DNA of 57,552 nt from UBA11475 sp045655805 (GTDB lineage: Bacteria > Bacillota > Clostridia > Christensenellales > Borkfalkiaceae): positions 1-57,552 of the forward strand of contig JAZOPZ010000005.1 of NCBI GenBank assembly GCA_045655805.1, in the 5' to 3' direction. Below the pieces are notes generated by a model, which worked only from the letters and a program-made list of their open reading frames with translations, did not search any database and was not told the origin of the DNA. The position numbers and the translations under genes were made by a program. Positions 18,346-27,564 of the stretch are shown here, one piece after another (within the stretch, counting starts at the first letter, position 1; each line of letters begins with the position of its first letter).

Positions 18346-19005
18346 ATGTTTTTTAAAAGATTAAGACAAGATATAAATTTTGCAAAACAATGCGACCCTG
18401 CTGCAAGAAATAAGTTTGAAATTTGGCTGACCTATTCGGGCGTAAAGGCGCTTTCGTGGCATAGAGTTGCGAACTTTTTTTACCGTATAAGATTAAGACT
18501 TATCGCCCGTATTTTAAGTCAATGGGCAAAGTTTTTTACGGGTATTGAAATTCACCCTGCAGCAAAAATTGCAGGCGGGGTTTTTATTGACCACGGCGCA
18601 GGCACCGTTATAGGTGAAACTGCCGAAATTGAAGAAAACGTTATTATCTATCAATGCGTCACTTTAGGTGGCTCGGGCAAAGAAACGGGCAAACGTCACC
18701 CAACCATTAAAAAGGGGGCGGTTATTAGCGCAGGCGCAAAAGTTTTAGGTGGCTTTACCGTTGGCGAATACGCTAAAATCGGCGCAGGCGCAGTAGTTCT
18801 TAAAGAAGTACCACCTTACGCTACCGTAGTTGGCGTCCCTGGCAAAATTGTTAGAATTAACGGCGAAAAAGTTCAATCATTAACCCAAGAAAAAGAAGAC
18901 CCTGTGCAAGACGCTATTTGTCAACTTCGCAGTAAAGTATACGAACTTGAAACTAAAATTAAAGAACTTGAAAATTTAAACGGCACTACTGATGCCGAAG
19001 TATAG
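18346..19005 (+). CDS. cysE: Serine O-acetyltransferase
   Basis: Makes O-acetylserine from serine and acetyl-CoA, the first committed step of cysteine synthesis. This 219 aa protein has a short N-terminal helical domain, then a left-handed beta-helix of hexapeptide repeats. It carries FIDHGAGTVIGETAEI (catalytic His/Asp region) and VTLGGSGKETGKRHP. The C-terminus (about 190-219) is a short charged helix. Cys feedback inhibition is known in the family and not provable here. It lies 7 bases before cysS, linking cysteine supply with tRNA-Cys charging. Confidence 0.95.
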   Translation: MFFKRLRQDINFAKQCDPAARNKFEIWLTYSGVKALSWHRVANFFYRIRLRLIARILSQWAKFFTGIEIHPAAKIAGGVFIDHGAGTVIGETAEIEENVIIYQCVTLGGSGKETGKRHPTIKKGAVISAGAKVLGGFTVGEYAKIGAGAVVLKEVPPYATVVGVPGKIVRINGEKVQSLTQEKEDPVQDAICQLRSKVYELETKIKELENLNGTTDAEV

Positions 19006-19012
19006 GTAAATT

Positions 19013-20401
19013 ATGAAAATTTATAACAGTTTAACCAAAACTAAAGAAGATTTTATTCCGATTAACGGCAATAAAGTAAATATGTACGCTTGTGGTATAA
19101 CGGTTTCGGGCGATGCGCATATCGGCCACGCTTATCAAGCAATTATTTACGACATTATGCGCAAATTTTTAGTAAAAATGGGCTACGACGTAACCTACGC
19201 AAGAAACTACACCGACGTTGACGATAAAATTATTGCTAAATCAAAGGAAACGGGGATTCCTGCTGACGCCTACGCAAAGATGATGATTAAAAAAATCGAC
19301 GCGGTTATGGCAAAACTTAAGGTTGGCGAACCTGACCTTTGGCTTAAGGCAACGGAAAATATTCAAAACATAATCGACTTCGTACAAGGCTTAATAGATA
19401 AAGGGCACGCTTATGCAACGGAAAACGGCGACGTTTATTTTGACGTTGAAAGTTTCCCTGGGTACGGCAAACTTTCCAACCGCAACCTTGAAGACGCTAG
19501 AAACGGCGTTAGAATTGACAACGACGAATCAAAACGCAGTCCACTTGATTTTGCGTTGTGGAAGTCTGCAAAAGAAGGTGAAATAAGTTGGAATTCACCT
19601 TGGGGCGAAGGCAGACCGGGTTGGCATATCGAATGCTCTGCTATGAACAAACAAGCATTTGGCGATAGCGTTGACATCCACGGTGGTGGTAGAGATTTAA
19701 TATTCCCTCACCACGAAAACGAAATTGCTCAAACTGAAGCGCTCACGGGCAAACAATTCGTTAAATATTGGACGCACAACGGCCTTATTAAAGTTAATGG
19801 TCAAAAGATGAGTAAGTCTTTAGGTAACAGCGTAGTTTTAACTGACCTTTTGGCTAAATATTCTGAAGAAACTATCAAGTTTGCTTTACTTTCGACCAAC
19901 TACAAAAACGATATTAACATTACGGACGACTTATTCCCTGATGCTGAAAAGCACCTTTGTGAATTCTATAAAGTTATCTCTACCGTTGAAAAATCAGGCT
20001 TAACGGAAAACGGCTCTGCTAAAGAAGTGGACGAACAATTTAACGACTGTATGTCTGACGACTTTAATACGGCGCTTGCGCTTTCTAACCTTTTTGGATA
20101 CTTCAAAAAAGTTAAGGCTTTATTAAACGCAAAAGATGGCAACGCCGTTTCTATGGTGAAACAAATTAAGGAAACTTATTCACTTTTAGGGCTCTTTAAT
20201 ACGGATGCTGACACTTTCGTCGCAAAATACGGCAAAGCAACCGTTAGCGCCCCTGATGAAGTTATTGCGCTCGCTGAACAAAGACGCGACGCTAGAAAAA
20301 ATAAAGACTTTGCAAAGTCTGACGAATTGCGTGATAAAATCGCCGAACTCGGCTATATCGTAAAAGACACGAGGGACGGCTATACACTTGAAGAAAAATA
20401 A
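19013..20401 (+). CDS. cysS: Cysteinyl-tRNA synthetase
   Basis: Class I synthetase of 462 aa that charges tRNA-Cys. The zinc-binding Cys is in MYACGITVSGDAHIGHA, which also holds the HIGH motif, and the KMSKS motif is in NGQKMSKSLGN. A further zinc ligand region is WHIECSAM, then HHENEIAQTEA. The C-terminal part (about 345-462) is the helical anticodon-binding domain. It is translated right after cysE. Confidence 0.97.
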   Translation: MKIYNSLTKTKEDFIPINGNKVNMYACGITVSGDAHIGHAYQAIIYDIMRKFLVKMGYDVTYARNYTDVDDKIIAKSKETGIPADAYAKMMIKKIDAVMAKLKVGEPDLWLKATENIQNIIDFVQGLIDKGHAYATENGDVYFDVESFPGYGKLSNRNLEDARNGVRIDNDESKRSPLDFALWKSAKEGEISWNSPWGEGRPGWHIECSAMNKQAFGDSVDIHGGGRDLIFPHHENEIAQTEALTGKQFVKYWTHNGLIKVNGQKMSKSLGNSVVLTDLLAKYSEETIKFALLSTNYKNDINITDDLFPDAEKHLCEFYKVISTVEKSGLTENGSAKEVDEQFNDCMSDDFNTALALSNLFGYFKKVKALLNAKDGNAVSMVKQIKETYSLLGLFNTDADTFVAKYGKATVSAPDEVIALAEQRRDARKNKDFAKSDELRDKIAELGYIVKDTRDGYTLEEK

Positions 20402-20484
20402 CAATTTGGCAAGGTTTGACAACACCGTTTGCCATAAATCTTTACCAAAAAACTAAAATAAGCCTAAATTAAGGACAGCAAAAA

Positions 20485-22320
20485 ATGATTACTTCTAAAC
20501 AATTAAGAGAAAAATGGATCAAATTTTATGAAAGCAAGGGGCACGTCAATATCGGTGCAGTTTCGCTTATCGGCGACGGTACCACAGGCGTTATGTTTAA
20601 CGTAGCAGGCATGCAACCTCTAATGCCTTACTTGCTCGGCAAAAAGCACCCACAAGGAACTAGACTTTGTAACGTTCAAGGTTGCGTAAGAACTGTTGAT
20701 ATTGATTCGGTTGGCGACGCTACCCACTTCACCTTTTTTGAAATGATGGGCAACTGGAGTTTGGGCGATTACTTCAAAAAGGAAAAGACCGCTTGGAGTT
20801 TTGAACTTTTAACTGAAGTTTTTGGCTTTGACAAAAACAAAATTTGTTCAACTGTTTTTGAAGGAAACGAATCTGCTCCACGCGACGACGAAACTGCTGA
20901 ACTTTTGAAAAATCTCGGCATTAAAGAAGAAAATATTTTCTACCTTGATAAGTCGAACAACTGGTGGGAACTTGAGGGCACTGTAGGCACGCCTTGCGGT
21001 CCTGACAACGAGTGGTTCTACCCTAGACACGACAATCCTTGTTGTGATACTTGCGACGTAAACTGCGACTGTGGTAGATACGTTGAAATCGGTAACGACG
21101 TTTATATGCAATACAAAAAACTTGACGGTGGCAAATACGAAGAACTTGAAAACAAGAACGTTGACACCGGCTTTGGTTTAGATAGACTTTTGCTCTTTTT
21201 AAACGGTCTTTCAGACGGTTACAAAACCGACTTATTCCTTGCAACAATTAACTATCTTGAAGAAGTTTCCGGCAAATCTTACGATAACGACACTACTGCA
21301 CAAAAAGCAATGAGAATAGTTGCCGACCATACGAGAACTTCGGTTATGCTTATTGGCGATAAGAACGGCATTTTGCCTTCTAATACCGGTGCAGGATATA
21401 TTTTAAGAAGACTTTTACGCCGTGCTATTAGATACTGCAAGAACCTTGAAATTGACGCCATCGACGCAATGACGGGCGTTGCTAAAATTTTTATAGAACA
21501 AATTTACGACGAAGCGTACCCTCTTTTAGTTGAAAAGAAAGATTATATTTTAGAACAAATTACTGCAGAAATTAAAAAGTTTGAGGCTACCCTTGCTCAA
21601 GGTCTAAAGGAATTTGACAAGTGCGTTATCGGTATCAACAGAAAGAACGAATTTATGTCTGCTAAAGACCCTAACTACGTTAAAGAAACGGTGATTTCAG
21701 GCAAGCAAGCGTTTAGGCTTTACGACACCTTTGGTTACCCACTTGAACTTACCGTTGAACTTGCCGAAGAACGCGGACTTACCGTTGACACTAAAGGCTT
21801 TGACGACGCATTTAAAGAACACCAAGAAAAATCAAAGGCTCAAGCACAATCAGCAAAAGGTGGGCTTACCGAACAAACGGAAACCACTACTAAATATCAT
21901 ACGGCTACACACATTATGCTTGCTGGCTTAAGAAAGATGTTCGGCACTCAAACTGAACAAAAAGGTTCTAATATTACTGAAGAAAGATTGCGTTTCGACT
22001 TTAATTGCGACCATAAGATGACAGAAGAAGAACTTAAAGAACTTGAAACTTTCGTAAACGAAGTAATTTCAAATAAAATTGACGTCGTTAGAACGGAAAT
22101 TCCTTACAGTCAAGCAATCGCAACCGGCGCTTACGGTGTATTTACTGCTGAAAGCGACGACCAAATCGTTTCGGTCTACACTATTGACGGCGTTGATAGA
22201 CAAATTTGTGGTGGCCCACACGTTAAAAACACGAGCGAACTTGGCGAATTTAAAATCCAAAAGGAAGAAAGTTCGTCTAGTGGCGTAAGAAGAATTAAAG
22301 CAATATTAAAAACAAAGTAA
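20485..22320 (+). CDS. alaS: Alanyl-tRNA synthetase, short form without C-Ala domain
   Basis: Charges tRNA-Ala. Residues 1-240 are the class II aminoacylation core (motif 1 near VMFNVAGMQPLMPYL; motif 2 region RTVDIDSVGDATHFTFFEMMGNW). It is followed by the tRNA-recognition helices (AGYILRRLLRRAIRY). The editing domain at about 470-605 has both zinc-site parts, HTATH and CGGPH. The protein ends at 611 aa, while usual bacterial AlaRS is about 870-880 aa. The DHHA1/C-Ala dimerisation and tRNA-elbow-binding region is therefore missing. The stop is clean, with no matching sequence downstream before the tRNA genes. Confidence 0.95.
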   Translation: MITSKQLREKWIKFYESKGHVNIGAVSLIGDGTTGVMFNVAGMQPLMPYLLGKKHPQGTRLCNVQGCVRTVDIDSVGDATHFTFFEMMGNWSLGDYFKKEKTAWSFELLTEVFGFDKNKICSTVFEGNESAPRDDETAELLKNLGIKEENIFYLDKSNNWWELEGTVGTPCGPDNEWFYPRHDNPCCDTCDVNCDCGRYVEIGNDVYMQYKKLDGGKYEELENKNVDTGFGLDRLLLFLNGLSDGYKTDLFLATINYLEEVSGKSYDNDTTAQKAMRIVADHTRTSVMLIGDKNGILPSNTGAGYILRRLLRRAIRYCKNLEIDAIDAMTGVAKIFIEQIYDEAYPLLVEKKDYILEQITAEIKKFEATLAQGLKEFDKCVIGINRKNEFMSAKDPNYVKETVISGKQAFRLYDTFGYPLELTVELAEERGLTVDTKGFDDAFKEHQEKSKAQAQSAKGGLTEQTETTTKYHTATHIMLAGLRKMFGTQTEQKGSNITEERLRFDFNCDHKMTEEELKELETFVNEVISNKIDVVRTEIPYSQAIATGAYGVFTAESDDQIVSVYTIDGVDRQICGGPHVKNTSELGEFKIQKEESSSSGVRRIKAILKTK

Positions 22321-22386
22321 AATTCCTTGACAATTCAAAATTTAAATACTAAAATATTAAGGCTGTACAAAATACGGCTTTAATAT

Positions 22387-22436
22387 GCGCCACTAGCTCA
22401 GCTGGATAGAGCGTTGGTCTACGGACCCAAAGGTCA
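22387..22436 (+). pseudogene. 5' half of a split tRNA-Arg(ACG)
   Basis: The sequence gives the acceptor strand GCGCCAC, a normal D arm (GCTC/GAGC), the anticodon stem start TTGGT, loop CTACGGA (anticodon ACG), then CCCAA AGGTCA, after which homology stops. Its acceptor strand is a perfect complement of the GTGGCGC of the 3' half at 47520-47564. One base in the anticodon stem (C for A, in GGACCC) breaks a pair. It is the left junction of the 25 kb element. Confidence 0.9.
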
Positions 22437-22468
22437 AAATTGAATATTTCCCCCGATTTCGGGGTTAT

Positions 22469-22545
22469 GCACCCTTAGCTCAATTGGATAGAGCGTTGGT
22501 CTACGGAACCAAAGGTTAGGAGTTCGAGCCTCTTAGGGTGCGCCA
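22469..22545 (+). tRNA. tRNA-Arg (anticodon ACG), intact
   Basis: A full 77 nt cloverleaf with encoded CCA. The acceptor GCACCCT pairs with AGGGTGC, the D arm is GCTC/GAGC, the anticodon stem TTGGT/ACCAA holds loop CTACGGA (ACG, read as ICG after editing), and the T arm is AGGAG/CTCTT with TTCGAGC. Its acceptor differs from that of the split tRNA-Arg next to it, so it is not the repaired version of that gene. It lies 32 bp inside the left end of the element. A terminator-like hairpin with AAAACA/TGTTTT follows at about 22555-22580. Confidence 0.95.
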
Positions 22546-22617
22546 AAAAGAGCCCAAAACACTATGTTTTGGGTTGTTTTTTGCCTTTTTTTGGACGTTA
22601 GTTAAATTTTAAGCGCT

Positions 22618-22720
22618 GTTCTAACCTCGTGGGTTAGAACAAAAAGTGCCTTTTTTTATAGTATTAATACTAAACGTGCAAAACGCCAAAAACGGCTTGT
22701 TCTAACCCCTGTTCTAACCC
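22618..22720. promoter_or_regulatory. Left cluster of integrase arm-type sites
   Basis: GTTCTAACC occurs at 22618-22626, 22699-22707 and 22711-22719, and its complement at 22632-22640. The same 9-mer occurs four times near the right end (47285-47489). Short repeats inside both ends of a tyrosine-integrase element are typical arm sites for Int/Xis. Confidence 0.75.
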
Positions 22721-22851
22721 AACGTGCATTTTCCGTGTAAAAACCGAAGAATTTTACTATCATTTTTTACTTTGAAATATTTTTATTTATTTTTAGCAAT
22801 AGAAAAGACGGCATCATTTTCCGATACCGTCCATCTATATATTATTCAGTT

Positions 22852-24146
22852 TTATTTTGCTTTATAAGCGAGATATTCTTCGATAGAAGTAAAACCGAGT
22901 GCTTTCATTTCTTGACTTGCTTTTTCTAAAAGAGAAAGTTCGCTTTCTTGCTTGATTACAGGTTGTTCATCAGAATAGGCTGACAAAATTGTATTTGCCG
23001 CTTTTATCTTAAAACTAAAATCAAGGTGCGAGTACACGTTTGCGTTGTAGAGAAATCCGAGTGACCAAGCCACTCTTGAATTTCTTTTAATGGAACACCA
23101 CTTGCAAGCATATTACTTGCACAACTGTGTCTTAAATCGTGAAACCTAATATGCCTTAAACCATTTTCTTTAATCAAGTCTGCAAACTTTTTCGTTAAAT
23201 GGTCGGGATAAACGATTTTACCATCTTCTTCCACACAAACGTAGTCTAAATATCTCTTGTCGTAAACGTTGCCGTAGAACTCTTTATTTTCTTCTATTTT
23301 AGCCTTATGGCGAATAAGTAGTTCTTCTACGGGCGGTATGAGTGGAAGCGTTCTATGGCTCGTTTTGGTCTTTAATTCGTCGCTTAAAATAACTTTCTTT
23401 TCAACCACAAGCACCTTATGATTAATCGTTATGAGTTTATGCTCAAAATCGACTGCACTCCACCTAATACCCAACACTTCGCTTCTACGGAAACCGTAAT
23501 AGGCGGCAAGTGTTAAAGGAACTTCTAACGGATGACCTTTTATCACTTCAAACAATTTTTTCATTTCGCCTTTGTCGTAATAGGACATAGGCGATTTTTC
23601 TTTATGTATCGGCTCTAAAAAGTCAAACGGATTGTCGGGAATCAACTTTGCTTGATACGCTTTGCGAAGTGCGGGACGAAGAACACAGTTATAGTGTTTT
23701 AGACTAATTTCTTTCACGCCACGTTTTCTTTCGCTATCATAGAACTCGTTTAATTCCTTTTCGGTAACGTCGATTAAACGTAGCTTACGCTTATCAAAGA
23801 ATTTTTTAAAGAGTGGAATATAACGTTTGTAGCCGTAATACACCGAAGCCGATAATTTTGGCTTTCTTTCTTCAACGTATTTATCACAATAGTCGCTAAA
23901 AAGCATTACCGCATCAGACTTATCCGTGTCGTTTGCGTTTGCACGACGTGAAATTCTATTACGGGAAGCAATAAGTTCTTTCTCAAACTCTTCGGCTTTT
24001 TCTTCAGCAATTTTCTTTGCTTCTTTTTTATTCCCACGTTCTTTTAAGCCCGTGCTTATCCATTTATGCCTTTTTACGTTCACTTCGTCGTAATAAGTTA
24101 TAACGCCGTATAAAAATCCTTTTTTTGCGTGAATGCTTACGTTCAC
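22852..24146 (-). pseudogene. int: Tyrosine integrase, frameshifted before the catalytic Tyr
   Basis: The first frame (23004-24146, GTG start, GGAGGTGA ribosome binding site) encodes an arm-binding domain, a SAM-like core-binding domain and most of the catalytic domain. It has GFRRSE with the first Arg, HDLRHS with His-x-x-Arg, and the GHSD His. After HSDFSTT it leaves the frame. The expected continuation ANVYSHLDFSF, with the nucleophile Tyr (codon 23034-23032), is read one base out of register in the ORF ending at 22852. Restoring one base near 23041-23047 gives a protein of about 430 aa in the Tn916-Int family style. The enzyme is probably dead unless this is a sequencing error. Its start overlaps the xis stop (TAGTG). 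Confidence 0.88.
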
Positions 24147-24418
24147 TATTTCACCTCCGTACCATTAAGAAGATATGAGATTACGTTAATCTTTGGGATT
24201 TTGTATTCTCTACCAACTTTCCTTGATTTTATTTCTCCTCGTTTTACCAATTTATATGCAAGTACTTGTCCGATTTGGAGCATTTGCATTAAATCTTCCA
24301 CACTGACAACGTCAGGATAGTTCTCAAACATTTCGTTTGCTTTTGGTTCATTGTTTACAATAGTTTTATTAGAAGCGCTTTGCGCCGTTATTTTGTTGTT
24401 TATAGTATTTTCCTCCAT
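24146..24418 (-). CDS. xis: Excisionase-like DNA-binding protein
   Basis: A 90 aa protein. Residues 35-88 form a MerR-like winged helix of the excisionase/HTH_17 type: VVSVEDLMQMLQIGQVLAYKLVKRGEIKSRKVGREYKIP. Such proteins bend attachment sites and turn integrases toward excision. It is immediately upstream of int and overlaps its start by one base. The first 30 residues are polar and Asn-rich, so a start further downstream is possible. A 7 bp stem (TGGCGGG/CCCGCCA) lies in the leader at about 24425-24500. Confidence 0.85.
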   Translation of the reverse strand: MEENTINNKITAQSASNKTIVNNEPKANEMFENYPDVVSVEDLMQMLQIGQVLAYKLVKRGEIKSRKVGREYKIPKINVISYLLNGTEVK

Positions 24419-24608
24419 TTATTTGGTGGTGGCGGGATAACCTCCTTTTAATTCGTTACGCCTTTATTTTCCCTTATCATCGTAACCCCGCCAACTCATA
24501 AATACGGTGGATTTTATACCACGCTTCCGTGTTTCCTATTTCATTAAATCGCTTTATATCATAAATTCATTGCGCCGTTGAAACACGTCGGCTATTACTT
24601 TCAGCAGT

Positions 24609-24836
24609 TTACCGTTCTGCCTTATCCGAGTGGACTTGTAGCAGGTAGTTGAACCCTGCCATTATTAAATCTACTTTACTAAGTCCGTTTTTTGTAAGGA
24701 ACTCATCAATTTTCTCTGCATCCTTACGGGGAATACTCGTTCCCCAAACCTTGTTAAGTAGCTTGCGTTCTTCTTTGTGTTTTTCTTCATAAGCCCTACG
24801 ACTAATGCGAGTGGGCGTGTCTTGTTTTCTTTCCAT
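24609..24836 (-). CDS. Small basic protein of the mobilization region, 75 aa
   Basis: Not assigned to a family with confidence. The first 35 residues are highly charged. The second half (WGTSIPRKDAEKIDEFLTK, then LSKVDLIMAGFNYLL) reads like a helix-turn-helix or ribbon-helix-helix fold used by small plasmid and element regulators. It lies between the TnpV-like gene and xis, on the same strand, with an AAGGAG site. A role as relaxosome accessory or regulator is inference. Confidence 0.6.
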   Translation of the reverse strand: MERKQDTPTRISRRAYEEKHKEERKLLNKVWGTSIPRKDAEKIDEFLTKNGLSKVDLIMAGFNYLLQVHSDKAER

Positions 24837-24848
24837 ATTAATACTCCT

Positions 24849-25169
24849 TTAATCTACGTAAATAAGTTCGTTTAAGATTTCTTCGTCAATACGATTTTTG
24901 ATTTCCGTTTCAATTTTAACGTCGTGCATAAATTCGCCCGTCTTTTTGTATTCAGGGCGCTTTAAGAGTTTTTCTCTCATAGCTTCCCAAATTTGCTCGG
25001 CGGCTTTATCTATGCCGTGAAGATAGGACGGAATATCTTCAATCAACCAATCTTTACCCGTATCTATCAAATACTGCTTTTTTAGGTTGCCCCATTTGCC
25101 GTAAACGTGCTTAACGGGTGGATGCGTGCGCTCGTATTCGATTACTTCTTCAAGCGTTAAACCTTCCAT
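24849..25169 (-). CDS. TnpV-like transposon-encoded protein
   Basis: About 106 aa from the ATG at 25169, which has AAGGAGA 8 bases upstream; a longer frame reaching 25220 lacks such a site. Features shared with TnpV proteins of Firmicutes elements are the early GKWGNLKKQYL block, the middle SYLHGIDKAAEQIWEAM block and the C-terminal NELIYVD. The function of TnpV is not established. It is usually carried in conjugative or mobilizable elements next to recombination or mobilization genes, as here. Confidence 0.7.
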   Translation of the reverse strand: MEGLTLEEVIEYERTHPPVKHVYGKWGNLKKQYLIDTGKDWLIEDIPSYLHGIDKAAEQIWEAMREKLLKRPEYKKTGEFMHDVKIETEIKNRIDEEILNELIYVD

Positions 25170-25285
25170 TTCAATCTTCTCCTTAACCGTAGTGTACTGT
25201 CGTATTAATACGAATATCACTTTTTATAAAAGAAGTCAAGCTGTTTTTATAACTTTTTTGAATTTTCTTCTAAAAAACTTTCATT

Positions 25286-26638
25286 TTAATCTCCTTTACC
25301 GAATTTGTAGCGGTTATACTTTTCGTTTTGCTGCGGCTGTGGGGAAGATATGAGTTGTTCTTCTTCCTTGCGCTTAGCAATCATTTCTTCTTCAATTTCT
25401 TGCAAACGGTTACGGTAGTTGTTTGTTTCGGGCATAAACATTTTAGCCACAGCAGAGAATAGTCCCTGCATATAACCTTTGATTTTCTTATTAGAAATAG
25501 CGATATTTCGTTTAAGAAACTTATCGTTGGTTTTACGCTTGAATTTTTTGTCGTAGGTATAAGTGTTGTCTTGGATATATTTTGCCTTTTTAAGCACGAT
25601 ATTACCAAGCCTACGCCTATAATCCCAACGTAGTTTTTCTATCGTGTGAATTGTGCCTACGCCGTGAAAATCCGTGTGATTAGGAAACAAGTCCGCAGTT
25701 TGCATTTCTTCTTTAACTTGATTGGCATAATACTTGCCCATAATTCCTTTTAAGGCTTCTTCTTTCTTGTCCATTTCTTTTACGAAACTTCTATGTGCGG
25801 CGTACGCATTGTTGTCGCAAGAGAGCAAAAAATCTACTGCCATATCAATTTTATGCCTAAACGGTGCCATCTCTTTTGAAGCATAAAACCAAGGCTTGTC
25901 CTTAGGTAATTCTTTTGCAAGTTCCTTTAACGTTTTTGCGGCTAAATCCTTAAAGTGAGCCTTTTCAAACGCTACCGATTTTGAAAAACTTTGAATAACT
26001 TCATCTCGTTTTTTGTCGAGTTCGTCGTTAATGGTGTAAGCATTTAATCGCTCGGTCATTTTTAGTATGGAATCTTTAGAAATTTTTCCTTTGGCTCTAT
26101 ACTTATAACCGGCGGCACGCTTGTTCTTAATTTTCGGCGCTCGCTCCCAAAAAACGTAGTGGATATGTAGGTGTTCGGGCTTATCCAAATGAAGCGCACA
26201 CATAAGGTCGATATTGTCCTTATCAAAGCCTGCGTCCTTAAAAAATTCGTTGAACGTTCTTTTAAGAAGGTCGATGCATTTTTCAGGCGTGTCTATCTTT
26301 TCCGAGTTCTCTTTGTTAAACGAGATAAACCCGTGCCAAATATTCTTTTCGCCCGTTTGCGCGCGTTTTTTCATTTCTTTGACTTCTTGCTTTGTGAGCA
26401 AGCCGTTTTGGTTGAAAACGCCCGTACTTTTTTGCAAATATTCAAGCATCGTAAACTTTTGAGTTTCTTCGCCCATAATCTTGCCTTCAGCAGTCATATA
26501 CTTGTAAATGTTATTGTCTTGCCCCGACATATCGAAGAAAGCACGGTCTTTTGCGTGTTTGTCAATATCCGCTTGCGACGAACCTTTTTTAAGGCGATAG
26601 GGAGTATAGGCTATATCAAAAATTACAGGTTGGCTCAT
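25286..26638 (-). CDS. MobL-like relaxase
   Basis: A 450 aa protein that would nick oriT and pilot the strand in conjugal transfer. The N-terminal 200 residues are the relaxase domain, with the histidine motif HLDKPEHLHIHYVFWE (HxH metal site at about residues 157-159). Tyr residues near 45-47 are candidates for the nucleophile. The C-terminal half is charged and helical, ending in a coiled region rich in Glu/Lys. The family assignment to the MobL/MOBP type is from motif style. No coupling protein or secretion genes are found, so it would be mobilized in trans. Confidence 0.8.
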   Translation of the reverse strand: MSQPVIFDIAYTPYRLKKGSSQADIDKHAKDRAFFDMSGQDNNIYKYMTAEGKIMGEETQKFTMLEYLQKSTGVFNQNGLLTKQEVKEMKKRAQTGEKNIWHGFISFNKENSEKIDTPEKCIDLLKRTFNEFFKDAGFDKDNIDLMCALHLDKPEHLHIHYVFWERAPKIKNKRAAGYKYRAKGKISKDSILKMTERLNAYTINDELDKKRDEVIQSFSKSVAFEKAHFKDLAAKTLKELAKELPKDKPWFYASKEMAPFRHKIDMAVDFLLSCDNNAYAAHRSFVKEMDKKEEALKGIMGKYYANQVKEEMQTADLFPNHTDFHGVGTIHTIEKLRWDYRRRLGNIVLKKAKYIQDNTYTYDKKFKRKTNDKFLKRNIAISNKKIKGYMQGLFSAVAKMFMPETNNYRNRLQEIEEEMIAKRKEEEQLISSPQPQQNEKYNRYKFGKGD

Positions 26639-26673
26639 AGCGGTTTATCTCCATTATTTGACCGGCAGACAAA

Positions 26674-26728
26674 GGGAAAGGTGGGTATCCCACTTCCCAA
26701 AGGCAAAATGCGGTTGAAACTGCATTTT
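26674..26728. promoter_or_regulatory. Candidate oriT (two inverted repeats before the relaxase)
   Basis: In the 133 bp gap upstream of the relaxase, GGGAA-GTGGG pairs with CCCAC-TTCCC around TAT (26674-26698). AAAATGC-GTT then pairs with AAC-GCATTTT (26705-26728). Nested inverted repeats directly upstream of a relaxase gene are the usual setting of an oriT. A nick site cannot be read from sequence alone. Confidence 0.5.
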
Positions 26729-26771
26729 CTTAGCCTGCTACCTAAAACCTTTATTTGGCTTCCGTTTTGCT

Positions 26772-27503
26772 TCATAGTTTGCTTGCCTTAAAAACCGCAA
26801 GTTCAATCTCTTTTCGGTTTTCCAAAATCTTGGTTAGACTTTTACAATTTTTATAACCGCTGTAATCCAATCCAACGTCGATAGGTGTCCAATCGATAAT
26901 ACCGTCTAAAAGGTGTTTGTTGCTTTGATAAAGGTCGTTTACGATATGCGGATGCGCTTTCATAAAATCTTCATATGAAAGTATAAATTCTAATTTTTCC
27001 GTCTTGCTATCAATCTCTTCATCGCTGACTTTAACACGCTCGGTTTTACCGCCTTTTTTACCACTTGTTGCACGTATTTTAGAGAGTTCTAATTTCAGTT
27101 TTGCGAACTCAAAATATCCGTCCACAGGCGGTTTTAATTTGCTTGTTTGCTTGCCGTTGAACGCATAAGAGCAGAGTGCTTTTAAGTATGTGCCGCTATC
27201 TTCGTCGTTCATTAGTTTGATGGCTTTATAGTACACGTCTAAGAAAGCAAAGTGGAGCATCTTTTGGTTATACTTTTTAGGAACTTTGCCTTGCGCTTCA
27301 AGGCGTTTAACTTCTTCAAGTTCAGATAGAATACAACTTTGATAATAATCCTCTTGTGCTGACTTAGGCGGAGCCATCGGTACGTTATCAAAGACAAAGG
27401 CACAAACGGCTTTAATAAAGCGCCCAATCTCTTCGTCTTTGGCATTTTTGATTACGTTCCAATACATATCGTAGAACGTAAATCGAGTTAATTTTTTCTC
27501 CAT
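26772..27503 (-). CDS. Tandem-duplicated helical protein of the mobilization/replication region, 243 aa
   Basis: The protein has two copies of one domain. FTFYDMYWNVIKNAKDEEIG (about 8-27) and FAFLDVYYKAIKLMNDEDSG (about 86-105) align, as do the following FIKAVCAFVFDN and YLKALCSYAFNG. Single domains of this kind (DUF6291-like, from memory) occur in phage and plasmid proteins of Firmicutes. The C-terminal 90 residues are a basic linker (GKKGGKTERVK) and a further helical part. It starts the minus-strand mobilization gene set, directly after a long non-coding array. A replication or DNA-binding role is a guess. Confidence 0.65.
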   Translation of the reverse strand: MEKKLTRFTFYDMYWNVIKNAKDEEIGRFIKAVCAFVFDNVPMAPPKSAQEDYYQSCILSELEEVKRLEAQGKVPKKYNQKMLHFAFLDVYYKAIKLMNDEDSGTYLKALCSYAFNGKQTSKLKPPVDGYFEFAKLKLELSKIRATSGKKGGKTERVKVSDEEIDSKTEKLEFILSYEDFMKAHPHIVNDLYQSNKHLLDGIIDWTPIDVGLDYSGYKNCKSLTKILENRKEIELAVFKASKL

Positions 27504-27564
27504 TTTAATCTCCTTTTAATTTATTTGCAGAACGTTTATAGGCGCATCTGCATTGCCTTTTAAG

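Noticed and set aside
22852..23073. Separate 73 aa gene
   Set aside because: From its eleventh residue it is the missing C-terminus of the integrase, so it belongs to the frameshifted gene.
23004..24146. Intact 380 aa integrase
   Set aside because: The catalytic Tyr and the last 55 residues lie in another frame, and the end TQTCTRTLILVLR is out-of-register translation.
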